A program made the translations under genes and the position numbers. A stretch of DNA of 30,042 nt from Bodo saltans (Eukaryota; Euglenozoa; Kinetoplastea; Eubodonida; Bodonidae): NCBI GenBank assembly GCA_001460835.1, contig CYKH01002072.1, forward strand, positions 1-30,042, read 5' to 3'. Under the pieces are notes generated by a model. The model saw nothing but the letters and a program-made list of their open reading frames with translations. It was not told where the DNA came from and searched no databases. Of the stretch, positions 18,824-28,850 are shown one piece after another; the first letter of the stretch is position 1; the number at the start of each line of letters is the position of its first letter.

Positions 18824-21800
18824 TCCTCTACAAGAAACGCATCTCAAACCGCGGGCAGCGCGTCGCAATCGCTGTCGGTGTCATCGTCTATCTTACACAG
18901 AAAAGTCACGACAACTGTTGTCGCGTTCTCGGTTACGAAGTCGAAATCACTCTTGGTGTCGCAATCAGTGACGGATACATTGACATTGTCAACTTCTCGA
19001 TCACCACTGTCGGTGTCGCAATCGACTGTGTCGAGACATCACACAAAAACTGAAATTTCGGCAACAGAGTCGTTGTCAGAATCTGCGTCCTTGCGTCACA
19101 GCACCACAAAGACCCAGTTGCTTGCGAACTCTGCTTCGACAGTAGAGCCAACTCACAGTGCTACGACTGCGTCCTTCACTGAGACAACTGTGTCGATGAC
19201 GGCTCCAACGGATCTCGTGACGCGTCGTTCGTTATCAGTGACAGTTTCCTTTGGTATGTCACGCTTTCTTAAGGGCTGCGCTGCTGCGTCGCGAATGAGC
19301 GGTGACGTCGACTTGGCGTACAGTAACATTACTGGCGCCAACACAATTGCGATGTACAGCACGATTCTGAACCAAACGCGTGTGCTTGCGGACAGGAACG
19401 TGTTCACGCAGGAACCCCGCTGCATGCAGTACTTGTGCTTGAGTGCGTCATCGATGATGTTTCGCGCGGGAGACGCGTTCTACGGGTGCCAGGGGCAGTA
19501 CCCCGCGCTATCGGAGCTGACGTTCATGCCGAACCACGCGACGAACAGCACGAACAGCGCGCTGTCGGTGAGTGCGATCCCTGCGTACGGCTACTACGGG
19601 CAGATCCAGTGCCCGAACGCCTCGGTCGTGTGCGCGAACGGGTCGACGCTGGCGGGGCTTGATGACGCTGGGTTGCCGAAGCTGCTCTCTATTGACCCAA
19701 TAAGTGCTTCCACTGCAGGTAGTGCACGGCTGACGGTAAGATTCGCCGTAGGCTCCTCAATCAGTACATCCGTGACTTGCAACGGGCTGCTGATCGGTGG
19801 GCAGCCGACGAACGCATCTACGTATGAGTTGGGAACATCTTTGATGCAATCGTCATCAATTGGTCGATCGTTTGCTGTCAGCACCCTCCCGCTCAGCAGC
19901 ACAGCGTACGGTGGCGCGAACAGCGACGGCTCCGGCGTGGTGGACGTGAGCCTGCTGTGCATGGTGCCTGGCGTGGTGGAGTGCGGCACGCAGTACGGCG
20001 GCTACTGCGCGGTGAACACGTGGCGTCAATCATTCGAATTGTTTGCTCCCCTTGAGGCCAGCGGGAACACCTTTGAGAGTGTGATCGATGAGTACCTTCG
20101 GGATAATGCAAGTAGTAGTGCACCTACACTATCCATTATCTCGCATGAAGAGAACAACTTGGTGACACGCCGCGCATACTTTATTGCGCCGAAAGTAGCG
20201 GCGCTGAAATCGGGCGAGGCGGTTGTCGCTGTGCGACTTCGGTTGATTCCGCAGCTTCGCATGCGGTACGCGCTCACTGGACAACGGGTCGCGTTGGGAC
20301 CTGAAGGGCTGGCTGTTACGGTTCTCAACCAGACTGACTTGCTGCTTTCTATGAAGGTGAGCGGTAGCCAGTACCTCGCCACGGTCGCGAATGTCAACAT
20401 TCCTCTTAACAGCATACTTGCTGGGGGCGTGCGTGTGACTGGGAGCACTGACCTGCCTATTCAGTTTGTGTTCTCAGCGACGACGTTGGGTGCGATTACG
20501 GCGAGCACGTCGATAGCGTCCATTACTGGTCCGATCAGCGCAATTGCGGGAACTACACCCGCCTCAGCGATGGCGGTGCTCCGGCTATCGGTGATCCTGG
20601 ACATCCTGCAGTGCGGATTCGGCGGCGACGATGGCGGCACAAACCTCATTGGCATTCGCATCGGCCCCTCGAGGGGCGCTTCCCTTCGTGGCGCGGTCGT
20701 TGGCAACTTGCTTATCATTGTGGCGTTTGTTGCGTTCCTTGCGATCTTGATTGGTGCATTCGCGACGTACGGCCGCATCGCACACAACGCGCCATTCTCT
20801 GCAGTGCTTGAGGATCTGCTTAACATCTTCCACTTCCCAGGCATCGGTGTGTTGCCGTTGACTGCGTTGTGTCAACCGACGCTTACGGCCGCGGTGCAGC
20901 TGATTGCGGTGGAGCCGGTGGACGGGGACGTTACCTTCGGCGTGCTTGGCGGCCTGGTGCTCCTGCTGTTGCTGATGGTGCCATACACAGTCGTAATTGC
21001 GACGCAGTTCTGCCTGAAGCTGGTTCACGAGGAGGAGAAGGCAGGAAAACAACATGACGTTCCGCTGCCCGCCTCAATGACACACCGCATCATTAACGTG
21101 CTGTTCATGGAGCGTGCATCGTGGCAGCCGGTGGATCCTGCACGCCGTGACCACGTTGCGTGGAAGAAGCGGTTCGCACCTGTGTTTATCGATTGCAGCG
21201 CGTGGTGGTACCCGCTGGTGGATCTCTGGTCCGCGGCTGCTGTGGGCGTGGTGGGTGGCTTGACGCTAGGCATTAAGTCCGTTTGCTTCTTTCAGCTGGG
21301 CGTTGTGTCAAGCAGCTACGCTTTAATTGCTCTGCTGCAGCTCGTGTTCGCGCCACCCCTGGTGTTTGCGTCGCGGTGCTACGTCGTGCTGCTGCAGGTG
21401 CTAGGCCTGATCAGCTGCGCCGCCGTGCTTTCCGCTACCTTGACGAACGACAACGATGCGAGCTCGTTGAGTGTTGCTGTTGCTTCTTACGCCATGCTGA
21501 CCATTGCCATTGTGTCGACAGTGAAGTCTGTTGCGGACGTCTTTTTTATGCTGCTTGCGATCCCCAGACGCATCCGGCGTGCTGCTGCTGTTGGTGCCTT
21601 ACATGCAGCACCACCATCGGAGCTTGATACCGCAGATCATCACAATACCAAGTACATCATGAATGTTGAGGAACCGGAATGGACGATTGAGGAGGAGACG
21701 TCGCTGCGGCCACATACGAAGGGAATTGTAGCACCACCGCGTCTTGATACTACTATGGAGGATGACTTGTTTAAAGACGGGGAGGAACTGATTCACGTGA

Positions 21801-22345
21801 CCACCATGCCAAAGCTCACCATGAATGCCGAAGAGGACGAAGACGACGAGAAGCTGAAGAAGGGGCTCCGAAGATTCGCGTCTTCGAAGGGTATTGAACG
21901 CGAAGAGAAGCATCAGTCCTTCCGCCGAACTCCAAGTTTTGCTCCACCTCCAGTGATGAGCGCGAGCGGAGGCCGGCGCAAAGTGCTAAATTTTGGCGGA
22001 AAACTTCCTGCAAATGATGCGACGGCAACAAACGTTGCACCTGAAGTGCCTCCGCGCCCTCGCCGCATCGATTTTATCGACCTCGACAACGAAAGCATTC
22101 CAGTACATGAGAAGCATGAGGTGGCGCAGCCACTTCGGCGCGTGGATAGCAGCGTGGTGGGCGAAAAAGATCGAGCGCATCTCACGAAGCACGCCAAGAT
22201 GTTGCTGAGAGTGGATAGCAAAAAGGCCATTCGTCGTGACGGCTTCGCAACACACATGAGCACTACTGAGGAGGCGTTGGAGGTGATGTACCGTGATCTA
22301 AGCACGGCGGTGGCGGTAGACGACATCGGAGAGGTGACCTTGTAG
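18815..22345 (+). CDS. C-terminal part of giant surface protein: Ser/Thr region, leishmanolysin-C-terminal-like module, seven-helix membrane domain, charged tail
   Basis: The frame is open from just after a TGA at 18812-18814 to TAG at 22343-22345. The first ATG is 19256, but Ser/Thr-rich coding sequence continues upstream of it and there is no signal peptide, so it is probably a continuation and not a start. Order: Ser/Thr stalk, second leishmanolysin-C-terminal-like module (19316-20030), and a beta-rich juxtamembrane region (20040-20690). Helices follow at about 20694-20772, 20842-20915, 20937-21025, 21203-21272, 21281-21358, 21362-21440 and 21470-21560. The tail (21560-22345) mixes acidic clusters (EEDEDDEKLKK) with basic stretches and is presumably cytoplasmic. 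A decayed paralogue of helices four to seven lies at 9500-10536. The fold is not recognised as a known channel or receptor family; signalling is possible but unproven. Confidence 0.85.
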   Translation, partial: RRLSSTRNASQTAGSASQSLSVSSSILHRKVTTTVVAFSVTKSKSLLVSQSVTDTLTLSTSRSPLSVSQSTVSRHHTKTEISATESLSESASLRHSTTKTQLLANSASTVEPTHSATTASFTETTVSMTAPTDLVTRRSLSVTVSFGMSRFLKGCAAASRMSGDVDLAYSNITGANTIAMYSTILNQTRVLADRNVFTQEPRCMQYLCLSASSMMFRAGDAFYGCQGQYPALSELTFMPNHATNSTNSALSVSAIPAYGYYGQIQCPNASVVCANGSTLAGLDDAGLPKLLSIDPISASTAGSARLTVRFAVGSSISTSVTCNGLLIGGQPTNASTYELGTSLMQSSSIGRSFAVSTLPLSSTAYGGANSDGSGVVDVSLLCMVPGVVECGTQYGGYCAVNTWRQSFELFAPLEASGNTFESVIDEYLRDNASSSAPTLSIISHEENNLVTRRAYFIAPKVAALKSGEAVVAVRLRLIPQLRMRYALTGQRVALGPEGLAVTVLNQTDLLLSMKVSGSQYLATVANVNIPLNSILAGGVRVTGSTDLPIQFVFSATTLGAITASTSIASITGPISAIAGTTPASAMAVLRLSVILDILQCGFGGDDGGTNLIGIRIGPSRGASLRGAVVGNLLIIVAFVAFLAILIGAFATYGRIAHNAPFSAVLEDLLNIFHFPGIGVLPLTALCQPTLTAAVQLIAVEPVDGDVTFGVLGGLVLLLLLMVPYTVVIATQFCLKLVHEEEKAGKQHDVPLPASMTHRIINVLFMERASWQPVDPARRDHVAWKKRFAPVFIDCSAWWYPLVDLWSAAAVGVVGGLTLGIKSVCFFQLGVVSSSYALIALLQLVFAPPLVFASRCYVVLLQVLGLISCAAVLSATLTNDNDASSLSVAVASYAMLTIAIVSTVKSVADVFFMLLAIPRRIRRAAAVGALHAAPPSELDTADHHNTKYIMNVEEPEWTIEEETSLRPHTKGIVAPPRLDTTMEDDLFKDGEELIHVTTMPKLTMNAEEDEDDEKLKKGLRRFASSKGIEREEKHQSFRRTPSFAPPPVMSASGGRRKVLNFGGKLPANDATATNVAPEVPPRPRRIDFIDLDNESIPVHEKHEVAQPLRRVDSSVVGEKDRAHLTKHAKMLLRVDSKKAIRRDGFATHMSTTEEALEVMYRDLSTAVAVDDIGEVTL
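19031..19314 (+). repeat. 284-bp direct repeat, copy 2 (in frame with the C-terminal coding region)
   Basis: This copy reads SRHHTKTEISATESLSES through RMSGDVD and runs straight into the second leishmanolysin-like module (LAYSNITGANTI). It is likely the original position. Confidence 0.93.
19316..20030 (+). repeat. Leishmanolysin-C-terminal-like module, copy 2
   Basis: This is the second copy of the module at 15341-16110. Bases 19473-19648 match 15539-15714 with two mismatches in 176, and 19882-20021 match 15951-16090 with two mismatches in 140. The IPT/TIG-like centre between these tracts is strongly diverged, so the similarity is patchy. Confidence 0.85.
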
Positions 22346-24054
22346 AAATTAGGCCATCCGCATGACAGCCGAATCGAATTGCCGCGAGCCTATCAAAAAT
22401 CATTCAAATCGACTGATAATCGAAGAAAAAAGTGTTAGCAAGAGCAGCGTATGTGGGATAAAGGGTTCACCCTTATTTCGATGGGCCACGCCACAATTAG
22501 CAGCAATGCTGTTGTTCTTTTGTTTCTTGTTTTAGAGTTTAGTTTTCGCACGTCCTCTCTCCGTCCAAATGCATTATTGAAGAACACTTTAAAAAAAACG
22601 ACAAAAATGTTTGTTGTCTTGTGGAACCAAACACCATAGTCATCGGCCGTAATGCACTTTAAAAAAGGAACATGTGTGTGCGTGTGTGTTGCTTCTTCCC
22701 TTTCCCCCCACTTCAGTATCTCCCCCTCCCTCTATTGTTCTTCTTGGGCTGAGCTCAGATTAGTACTCGTTTTTTCCTCTCCCCGTTTAAAAGCATTTGA
22801 ATACGTGTCGTGTTTTTTGACGTATCCATTCGCGGAAAGGAGCTTATTGTATCGAGACAACGTGCACACTGTCCCAAGTTCCCAACCAACAACCGAAGTC
22901 AGAACAAGAGACACCATTCAGTTTTGCTATCTTTGGGTAGTGTTACCTTTTTTTGACTGGACAAGAAAAGTTACACGCTGTGTTGTACTCTAATAATGAT
23001 AGAGGTCTTCTTTTTGGCGTGCTGATTTGTGTAGTATGTTGCTGAATGTTGTGACACGGCGAACTTGTGTGCTCGTGCAACGATTGTAGCGCCCTTCCAT
23101 TACTGAAGTCCTTTGCTCTCTTTTCAAGGTGTCAAAAGGAAGGGCGACATATTGTCTACATTCCAACAAAAATAGAAGATAAGACAAAAGCAGAATTGGA
23201 AAAGAACTAAGGGATCGGTAGCTGCATCTTCGCCTCGTAGTTTACCGTCGCGCACGCTCAGAGTTGTCTTTTCGCAACCAACTGTAATGTCAGATCCAAT
23301 TAGTGGGATGCACAAAGAAGGGGAGCCATTCTAGCTATGGCCACACCCTGTACGATGGATGGGTGGGAGCGACGCGCAGCCGCAACGTCACATGCAACTC
23401 TTTTAACAGTTACATCGGCACGCGTACTCAAAAGCTGCTACTCGGTACACTAACTAAAAGCGCAATACTTGTGGCAGGCGTGTCCACCTCATTGGAACTG
23501 CTGCGAGGCTGCCCTGTGCCTAAATTTATGTGAAGTGGTGGGTTCAGTATGTCGTCTGTGGCTGCAGGTGTTGTTTCCTGCCCGTACACTTCAGATTGCC
23601 CGTGCACTGAGGTGGGTACAGGTGCGCCGAAGCCGCAGCACAGATGGTGAGGCTACCCTGGACCATGTTGTTCAAAGCTAACACACTTACGCACCATGCG
23701 AATCCACCTCTCTATTCTTTACCGCAGATGCAAAAAAAAGGGATTTTGCTTTTCGAACGCCATTTTTGAGAACAACGGTAGCCAAAGAATCTGTTCGTTG
23801 CACCTACGCTAGAATTTGGGAAATTCATCAACAGCACGACTTGTCTCTGCAAGCTCAAATAATAATTAGCACAAACACAGATATTGAGCTTCTCGTTTTT
23901 TTTTTTTTGCCCGAAGGAGGAAACCACAAGCAAATAAGATTGTTGTTATAGGAAGATCAATTTAGCAAAGTCTCTCAACACGTAAGAAATAACACAAAGC
24001 GTTGTGCACAACAACACAGCCCACAACTACTACCTTTCATATCGACCGACTCGC
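22346..24054. other. Intergenic region with several pyrimidine tracts, no gene recognised
   Basis: Short frames only, many without ATG. A GT-rich run lies at 22674-22689. A strong pyrimidine-rich tract at about 22690-22745 is followed by AG (22754-22757 region) but by no convincing coding sequence. The tract at 23896-23908 belongs to the gene at 24055. Two near-identical words (CACTTTAAAAAA) at about 22585 and 22654 sit in the presumed 3' UTR of the preceding gene. Confidence 0.55.
23896..23916 (+). promoter_or_regulatory. Putative trans-splice acceptor for the gene at 24055
   Basis: A run of about 13 T residues is followed by GCCCGAAG, giving AG at 23915-23916 and a 5' UTR of about 138 bases. 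It is one of the two clearest spliced-leader acceptor candidates in the window. Confidence 0.6.
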
Positions 24055-27000
24055 ATGTTGCTCCTCATATCAAGACCACAGCATAACCAACATCAACACG
24101 CATTGTTTGTATGTTTGTCGATCATCATCGCACTGCTGATCACCGATGCCGCTGGTGAGGTGTGCACGAATACGCTTGACTGTAACGATCGCTCTCAAAG
24201 CACAAACATTCTGTTCGTCAACGGTTCATGTCAGTGCCGACCATGTTTAAGTAGTTGGTATGGAAGTGAGTGCCAGCTTTGTCCTGATCAGTACGACGAG
24301 TGGAGCGACTGCGCGGCGTGCAACGTTGTTGACAACTACGCCGGCACGTACCCGATATGCTACTCGAACGTCTGCAACATCAGCGCCGTGTGCGAAGTGG
24401 CGAACACAAGGGCTGTCACGGGGACGGTAAGCACCGGATGTGTGTGCAAGTGCCGCAATGCGTGGGCCGGCGCCGCGTGCAGTGTGTGCCCAGCTGGGTA
24501 CAACAGCACGAATGCTTGCGGCAGCTGCCTAGCGAACTGGAGCGGGTACCCAACGTGCGTGCCCTTGATAACCGCAGCGACTGATACAAATACGACTGCA
24601 GATGCAGTCAAAATTGTGCACGTCTCAGGGACGTGCAAAACTGCGGCGTCCTCATTCAACATGAGCACGTACTACAACCAAGAGAGCATCCTCGAGACGG
24701 ATCTAGCCGGCGTCGATGTCAGTGGAAGTAACTGGGATTTAGGCAAGAACGGCGCCTTCGTGGGCTACAACGTCATGTACTGCGGGGTCACTCCTACGAG
24801 CTACGGAGGCTATTTCCCCAACGAAGTTTTGCAGCTCATTCAGCAGAAAGGCTTCAGCGTGACGCAGAGCTGCAACATGGCGGGCATCCTGTCGTACCCT
24901 GCATTTCACGTGTTCATTCTCATCGACCGCACGGAGTCGGTTGTAATCTCTGATGCGGATGCCTCCGCCGTGGCCGCGTTCTACACGCGAGGCGGCGGCC
25001 TGTACTTGCTGACGGACAACTGCCCGTACAACCAGAACGTGAATCTGATCTACAGCAAGATGCCGGATGTGCTTGCCCGGCTGCGGCTGTGGAACAACGA
25101 CCACGTGCACCGCTTTCCGCTCACTCTCGGAAACCCCGCAGCGGACAACCAGTTCGGCAACCATGTCGTCTTCACTGGTGTTGCATCGTTAAATTCAGGT
25201 GAGACACTTGCGATTCCCTACTACGACGGCGTGCAGAGCACTGGTGTGTTTGCGAACCTGTGCACGGTCTTGGTGCAGGTGACGCCTAACGCGTGCACAA
25301 ACGAGCCCACGGCGTCATATGTGCGAGCACACGCGGCGATGATGTACATCGACCCGCCGACGCAGCTGTACAACATTAGTGGTGCAAGCAACTGGGGCCG
25401 CATTGTCACCGACACTGGGTGGTCGAGATTGGCCGCTGCGGTGAGAGCGGACTCATATCGACTTGCAGCGAACATTGTCGTGTACCTGCTGAATATCGAA
25501 CGCGCTTCGTTTGTATGGAATTCTGCCAGCTCGTCGACACAAGTTGTTGGGTGCAGCTCTGGCGATGGAGTGACCTTCACGTCGTCACAAGCTATTTGTC
25601 GCATTTCATTTGTAGGAGCTGCTAGTGGACCGAAATGCTTGTCGATCGTTGTGGGATCTGAAAGCAGCACAAGAACGTACACGTGCGTTTTGGATGTATT
25701 GTCTGCGAATGTTGGCACGTACTGGATCATGGTGGACGGGCAGAACTCTACTCTAATGTTCTCCGTGACGGCGGCAAGCCTCAAGCCACGAGGCACAGTA
25801 ACGGCAGTCACAGGGACATGTGTGATCACGTCGGACACTTCGGTGAGCAGCTGCACAGACGGGTCCTCAATGACAATCGACTGGACGTTGCCGTACCCTT
25901 CAGTTGTCACTGTTGGTTTTGGCTCGCAAGCAGACAGTTGCTCTATCTTCACTGTAGGGGTGACAACCGTTTTCTGCGTCTTTCAAGGCCTCAGCTTGAT
26001 GCCTCGTGGGACTTATCCAGTGTACATTAATAGTATTCCATCCGGAATTGTGTTGAAGATTGAGTCGCTGAAGTTACCTTTGATTCACACGCTATGCAGC
26101 TTGTCTCAAACAGCGTCTCGTCACGCTTCCTCAGTGTCACGCACTTGGATGTCCACGCTGTCTGGCACTCAAGGCTCGGCCACAGTGATGCGGAGTGTCA
26201 CATCAACAGCAACAGTGAGTGAGCGTGCAACTTGGAGCAACCGGGACGAAGCTGTCAGCCAGACTAGGATGGTTGCGTATACAATGAGTAGCACCTTTTC
26301 ACGCCCCCTCACGAAAGGGACAGCAAGAATGGAGTCGATGAGTTCGTCATTGAGGAGTATCACTCTATTTTCTGTTTCTGCGTCAGTGTCATTGACAAAC
26401 GACACCGGTCGTCAACAGCTTTTGCTTTCTTTGACGACGAGTTCATCGAAGAGCCCTTCCATGTCTCACTGGAAGGCGTTTGCTGGAACACTTATGCTCA
26501 GTCTCGAGGAACTGTCGTCGGTTTCACTCGCTGCTGTGGCGAATGCTAGTTCATTTCTTTTTGCGAGGGTTACGAATGGTGTTATTGTCGTATTGCGTTC
26601 AAATTTGATTCGCGTGGAACCATCCAGCAGTCGCAATGAGACATTAGCAGCCGCCATCACAACTCTCGCCATCACAAGAAGTGTCGTGAATGACGCGCCA
26701 ACCTTCGTGTTCAACATGTCATTCAATGCACCTTCGAGTGGCATCGAACATTTGGTTGTGCGTCGCGTGACGGTTAAAGGTGAGAGTGTACATTTCACGC
26801 AGGAGACAACGACTAACGTGCCATGGTGCACTGTATTTCTGCCGCCGCCGCCAGGTGTCCAATGGTTTGACGCATCGATTTCCATGTTCTCAGCGACGTC
26901 AATCAACGCGACGATTTTGCTGGAGTACAATGGTGATGGTAAATTATTGTTGACAGTGACAATTCCGCTACCAAGCGCATCCCGTGATATTCCGTCGAAG

Positions 27001-28419
27001 GTAGCTGCCGCCGTTAGATACTCACAACTTGCGTCGCTTGTGGGTGGTGTGACATCCGGCGCTGCGCTGGGGCGGATCATGGCGACGCGCAGCATCGCAC
27101 TTTGCACCTTGGACACATTGACTAACGGAGGACTCATTGACGTTGGCTTCCGTATTTGCGCGTTATCTATAAGTGATGAGAGTCCTCACCAAGCGGCGTT
27201 AGCCTCCGCTCGCAGTGCCATTGCGAGCAACTTTATGCTGCTTATTGTTGTGTCGAGCATCGCCCTATGCGTTGTCATGTTCTGGGGTGTAATGGTGCGC
27301 AAGTCCTTAAGGTCTGCGGCGTGTGCACTATGCTTACCCTCCTCACTGCTGCCACTATGCATCGCAGTGACTCCCTCGTCGATCTCTAGTGCTATCGTGC
27401 TATTTGCCTTTCATACGGAGGACTCCCCCACATGCAACGGCGTTGATGTCATTGTCGGTTTGCTTGGCCTTGTGGTGGGAATCGCTCCTGCTGTGTTGCT
27501 TAGTGTGTGCTGGTGGTGCAAGGTGCGAGTTGGAACATGGCAGTGCTCGCTGAAGAGTGACCGTATTTTGACACGACAAAGTGCCACGGAATTAGAGAAA
27601 CAATACTGTGGGTTTCCTTTTTTTCAGCGTCATCTTGGATTCTTTTTGGATCGGCGCTACGTCTGGACTACATTAACCTCCAAAGAACCATTGGCACCGA
27701 TGTGGCCAGTGCTGCTGGAATACCGGGATTTGCGTTACGCTACCTTAGACAATGCAGTGCTTATTGCCGTCGCATGTACGGGCACCTTGGGTGGACTTAG
27801 CGGTTCGGAAGTGGCATGTCGAGGATGGGGGGTTGTGTCGCTCGCACTGTTTGTAGTACAATTGGTATTTTTGATTGTATCGCGGCCGTTTTCAACTCAC
27901 TTTTCAACAGGCCATGGAGCTGCGACTCTGGCGTTGACGATAGTTGGCGTGATGGGACAGTTGGTGTTCGTGTTCACTTCGGCAACTACCGACACAGATC
28001 TGTGGCTTATTGCCGTGTCCTCTATTTGCTCCATCATTGTTGTCGGCCTTACCGTTGTAAAAATGATGATGGACGTCGGAGAAGTGCTGAGAGCGGTGCG
28101 CCGGAGACTCGTAACCCTACGAGCATTGTTGCGCCTGCGCCTTGAACAAGAGCTAAAACGTCAAGTTCCCATCTGCATCGCACAAGATCACTTGAGTCAC
28201 TTGAGCGACTCGTGTTCAGAGGCATTGCATGAATCATTTCTAGAACGAAGGCCCATCGAAGGGTTGGGCTTCGTAGAAACGCTGGAAATCGAAACAATAT
28301 CAGACGGTGATACAGGAGGATTTGGCGCTGCCGACGATTTCCGTTTCTGGGATTCTTCAGGTGTTGCGAAGGGCGTCGAAGCTGAGCCGTCACTGCTTCT
28401 AGCCTGGCATGCTGACTGA
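24055..28419 (+). CDS. Large multi-pass surface protein: EGF-like repeats, GATase1-like domain, Ser/Thr stalk
   Basis: The product has 1454 residues. The frame is open upstream to a GTG at 24004, but 24055 is the first ATG and places a hydrophobic signal segment at about residues 17-33. Residues 35-170 are Cys-rich with EGF/laminin-type spacing (CRPCLSSWYGSECQLC, CRNAWAGAACSVC). Residues about 186-490 resemble a glutamine-amidotransferase-like fold (ILIDRTESV, FYTRGGGLYLLTDN), without a recognised catalytic triad. Two Cys-containing beta-rich units end near residue 670, followed by a short Ser/Thr stalk (about 680-810) and a juxtamembrane region containing a Pro run (FLPPPPGVQW). Seven or eight helices start with SNFMLLIVVSSIALCVV near 1059, and an acidic tail closes the protein. 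The 29360 gene is a paralogue lacking the EGF-like part. Surface recognition is inferred; no enzymatic function is claimed. Confidence 0.92.
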   Translation: MLLLISRPQHNQHQHALFVCLSIIIALLITDAAGEVCTNTLDCNDRSQSTNILFVNGSCQCRPCLSSWYGSECQLCPDQYDEWSDCAACNVVDNYAGTYPICYSNVCNISAVCEVANTRAVTGTVSTGCVCKCRNAWAGAACSVCPAGYNSTNACGSCLANWSGYPTCVPLITAATDTNTTADAVKIVHVSGTCKTAASSFNMSTYYNQESILETDLAGVDVSGSNWDLGKNGAFVGYNVMYCGVTPTSYGGYFPNEVLQLIQQKGFSVTQSCNMAGILSYPAFHVFILIDRTESVVISDADASAVAAFYTRGGGLYLLTDNCPYNQNVNLIYSKMPDVLARLRLWNNDHVHRFPLTLGNPAADNQFGNHVVFTGVASLNSGETLAIPYYDGVQSTGVFANLCTVLVQVTPNACTNEPTASYVRAHAAMMYIDPPTQLYNISGASNWGRIVTDTGWSRLAAAVRADSYRLAANIVVYLLNIERASFVWNSASSSTQVVGCSSGDGVTFTSSQAICRISFVGAASGPKCLSIVVGSESSTRTYTCVLDVLSANVGTYWIMVDGQNSTLMFSVTAASLKPRGTVTAVTGTCVITSDTSVSSCTDGSSMTIDWTLPYPSVVTVGFGSQADSCSIFTVGVTTVFCVFQGLSLMPRGTYPVYINSIPSGIVLKIESLKLPLIHTLCSLSQTASRHASSVSRTWMSTLSGTQGSATVMRSVTSTATVSERATWSNRDEAVSQTRMVAYTMSSTFSRPLTKGTARMESMSSSLRSITLFSVSASVSLTNDTGRQQLLLSLTTSSSKSPSMSHWKAFAGTLMLSLEELSSVSLAAVANASSFLFARVTNGVIVVLRSNLIRVEPSSSRNETLAAAITTLAITRSVVNDAPTFVFNMSFNAPSSGIEHLVVRRVTVKGESVHFTQETTTNVPWCTVFLPPPPGVQWFDASISMFSATSINATILLEYNGDGKLLLTVTIPLPSASRDIPSKVAAAVRYSQLASLVGGVTSGAALGRIMATRSIALCTLDTLTNGGLIDVGFRICALSISDESPHQAALASARSAIASNFMLLIVVSSIALCVVMFWGVMVRKSLRSAACALCLPSSLLPLCIAVTPSSISSAIVLFAFHTEDSPTCNGVDVIVGLLGLVVGIAPAVLLSVCWWCKVRVGTWQCSLKSDRILTRQSATELEKQYCGFPFFQRHLGFFLDRRYVWTTLTSKEPLAPMWPVLLEYRDLRYATLDNAVLIAVACTGTLGGLSGSEVACRGWGVVSLALFVVQLVFLIVSRPFSTHFSTGHGAATLALTIVGVMGQLVFVFTSATTDTDLWLIAVSSICSIIVVGLTVVKMMMDVGEVLRAVRRRLVTLRALLRLRLEQELKRQVPICIAQDHLSHLSDSCSEALHESFLERRPIEGLGFVETLEIETISDGDTGGFGAADDFRFWDSSGVAKGVEAEPSLLLAWHAD

Positions 28420-28850
28420 AGGTTATGGTGAACACGACCGCCGCTAGCCTCAACCGATTTCCATCACTATTGATATCAACCTTCGTTGCGTCCTGGATGC
28501 AGCGTTTGATTTTGCTTTATCAACATTCATTTATACTTTGGCTATCGCTCTTTTTCCCCCTATCTTTTTGCTCGTCGTCGCTATCACCACCGTTCAACTC
28601 ATCAAAATTTGATCAATGATTGTGATGTCCTTGACTCTTCCCAAAACCAATACGTACTTCCTATGACCTTCGAAGCTATTAGCATAGGAGGGCAAAACAA
28701 TTAACCTTTTTTCAAGAAAATAAGGGGGTGGGCGACATCTTTCTGTACCTTTATTGAGGAAGGAGGACGAAAGAGGGACGACGTACCTCACAGCCCCGTC
28801 CGGAGTGCACAGAAGTGAAGTCTTACAAGTCGGTTCAGTCGCCTTGTACT

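Larger units (their letters stand above)
11626..22345 (+). other. Probable single giant surface-receptor locus, broken into three frames in this assembly
   Basis: Three consecutive + strand frames (11626-16668, about 16647-18562 and 18815-22345) have complementary parts. The first has the only signal peptide. The middle one completes an NHL repeat begun in the first. The last has the only membrane helices and cytoplasmic tail. No splice acceptor or convincing start codon separates them. The breaks coincide with a T10 homopolymer, with a 300-base N gap in a tandem-repeat array, and with a 284-bp duplicated segment, all common places for assembly error. Corrected, the product would be about 3,500 residues plus whatever the gap hides. 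Alternatively it is a genuinely broken gene. Confidence 0.65.

Noticed and set aside
24004-24054. Upstream extension of the EGF/GATase gene to a GTG at 24004
   Set aside because: GTG starts are not expected in a eukaryotic nuclear gene, and the ATG at 24055 sits properly before the signal segment.
25221-25952. 243-codon open frame on the - strand
   Set aside because: It is antisense to the 24055 gene, with no recognisable domain.
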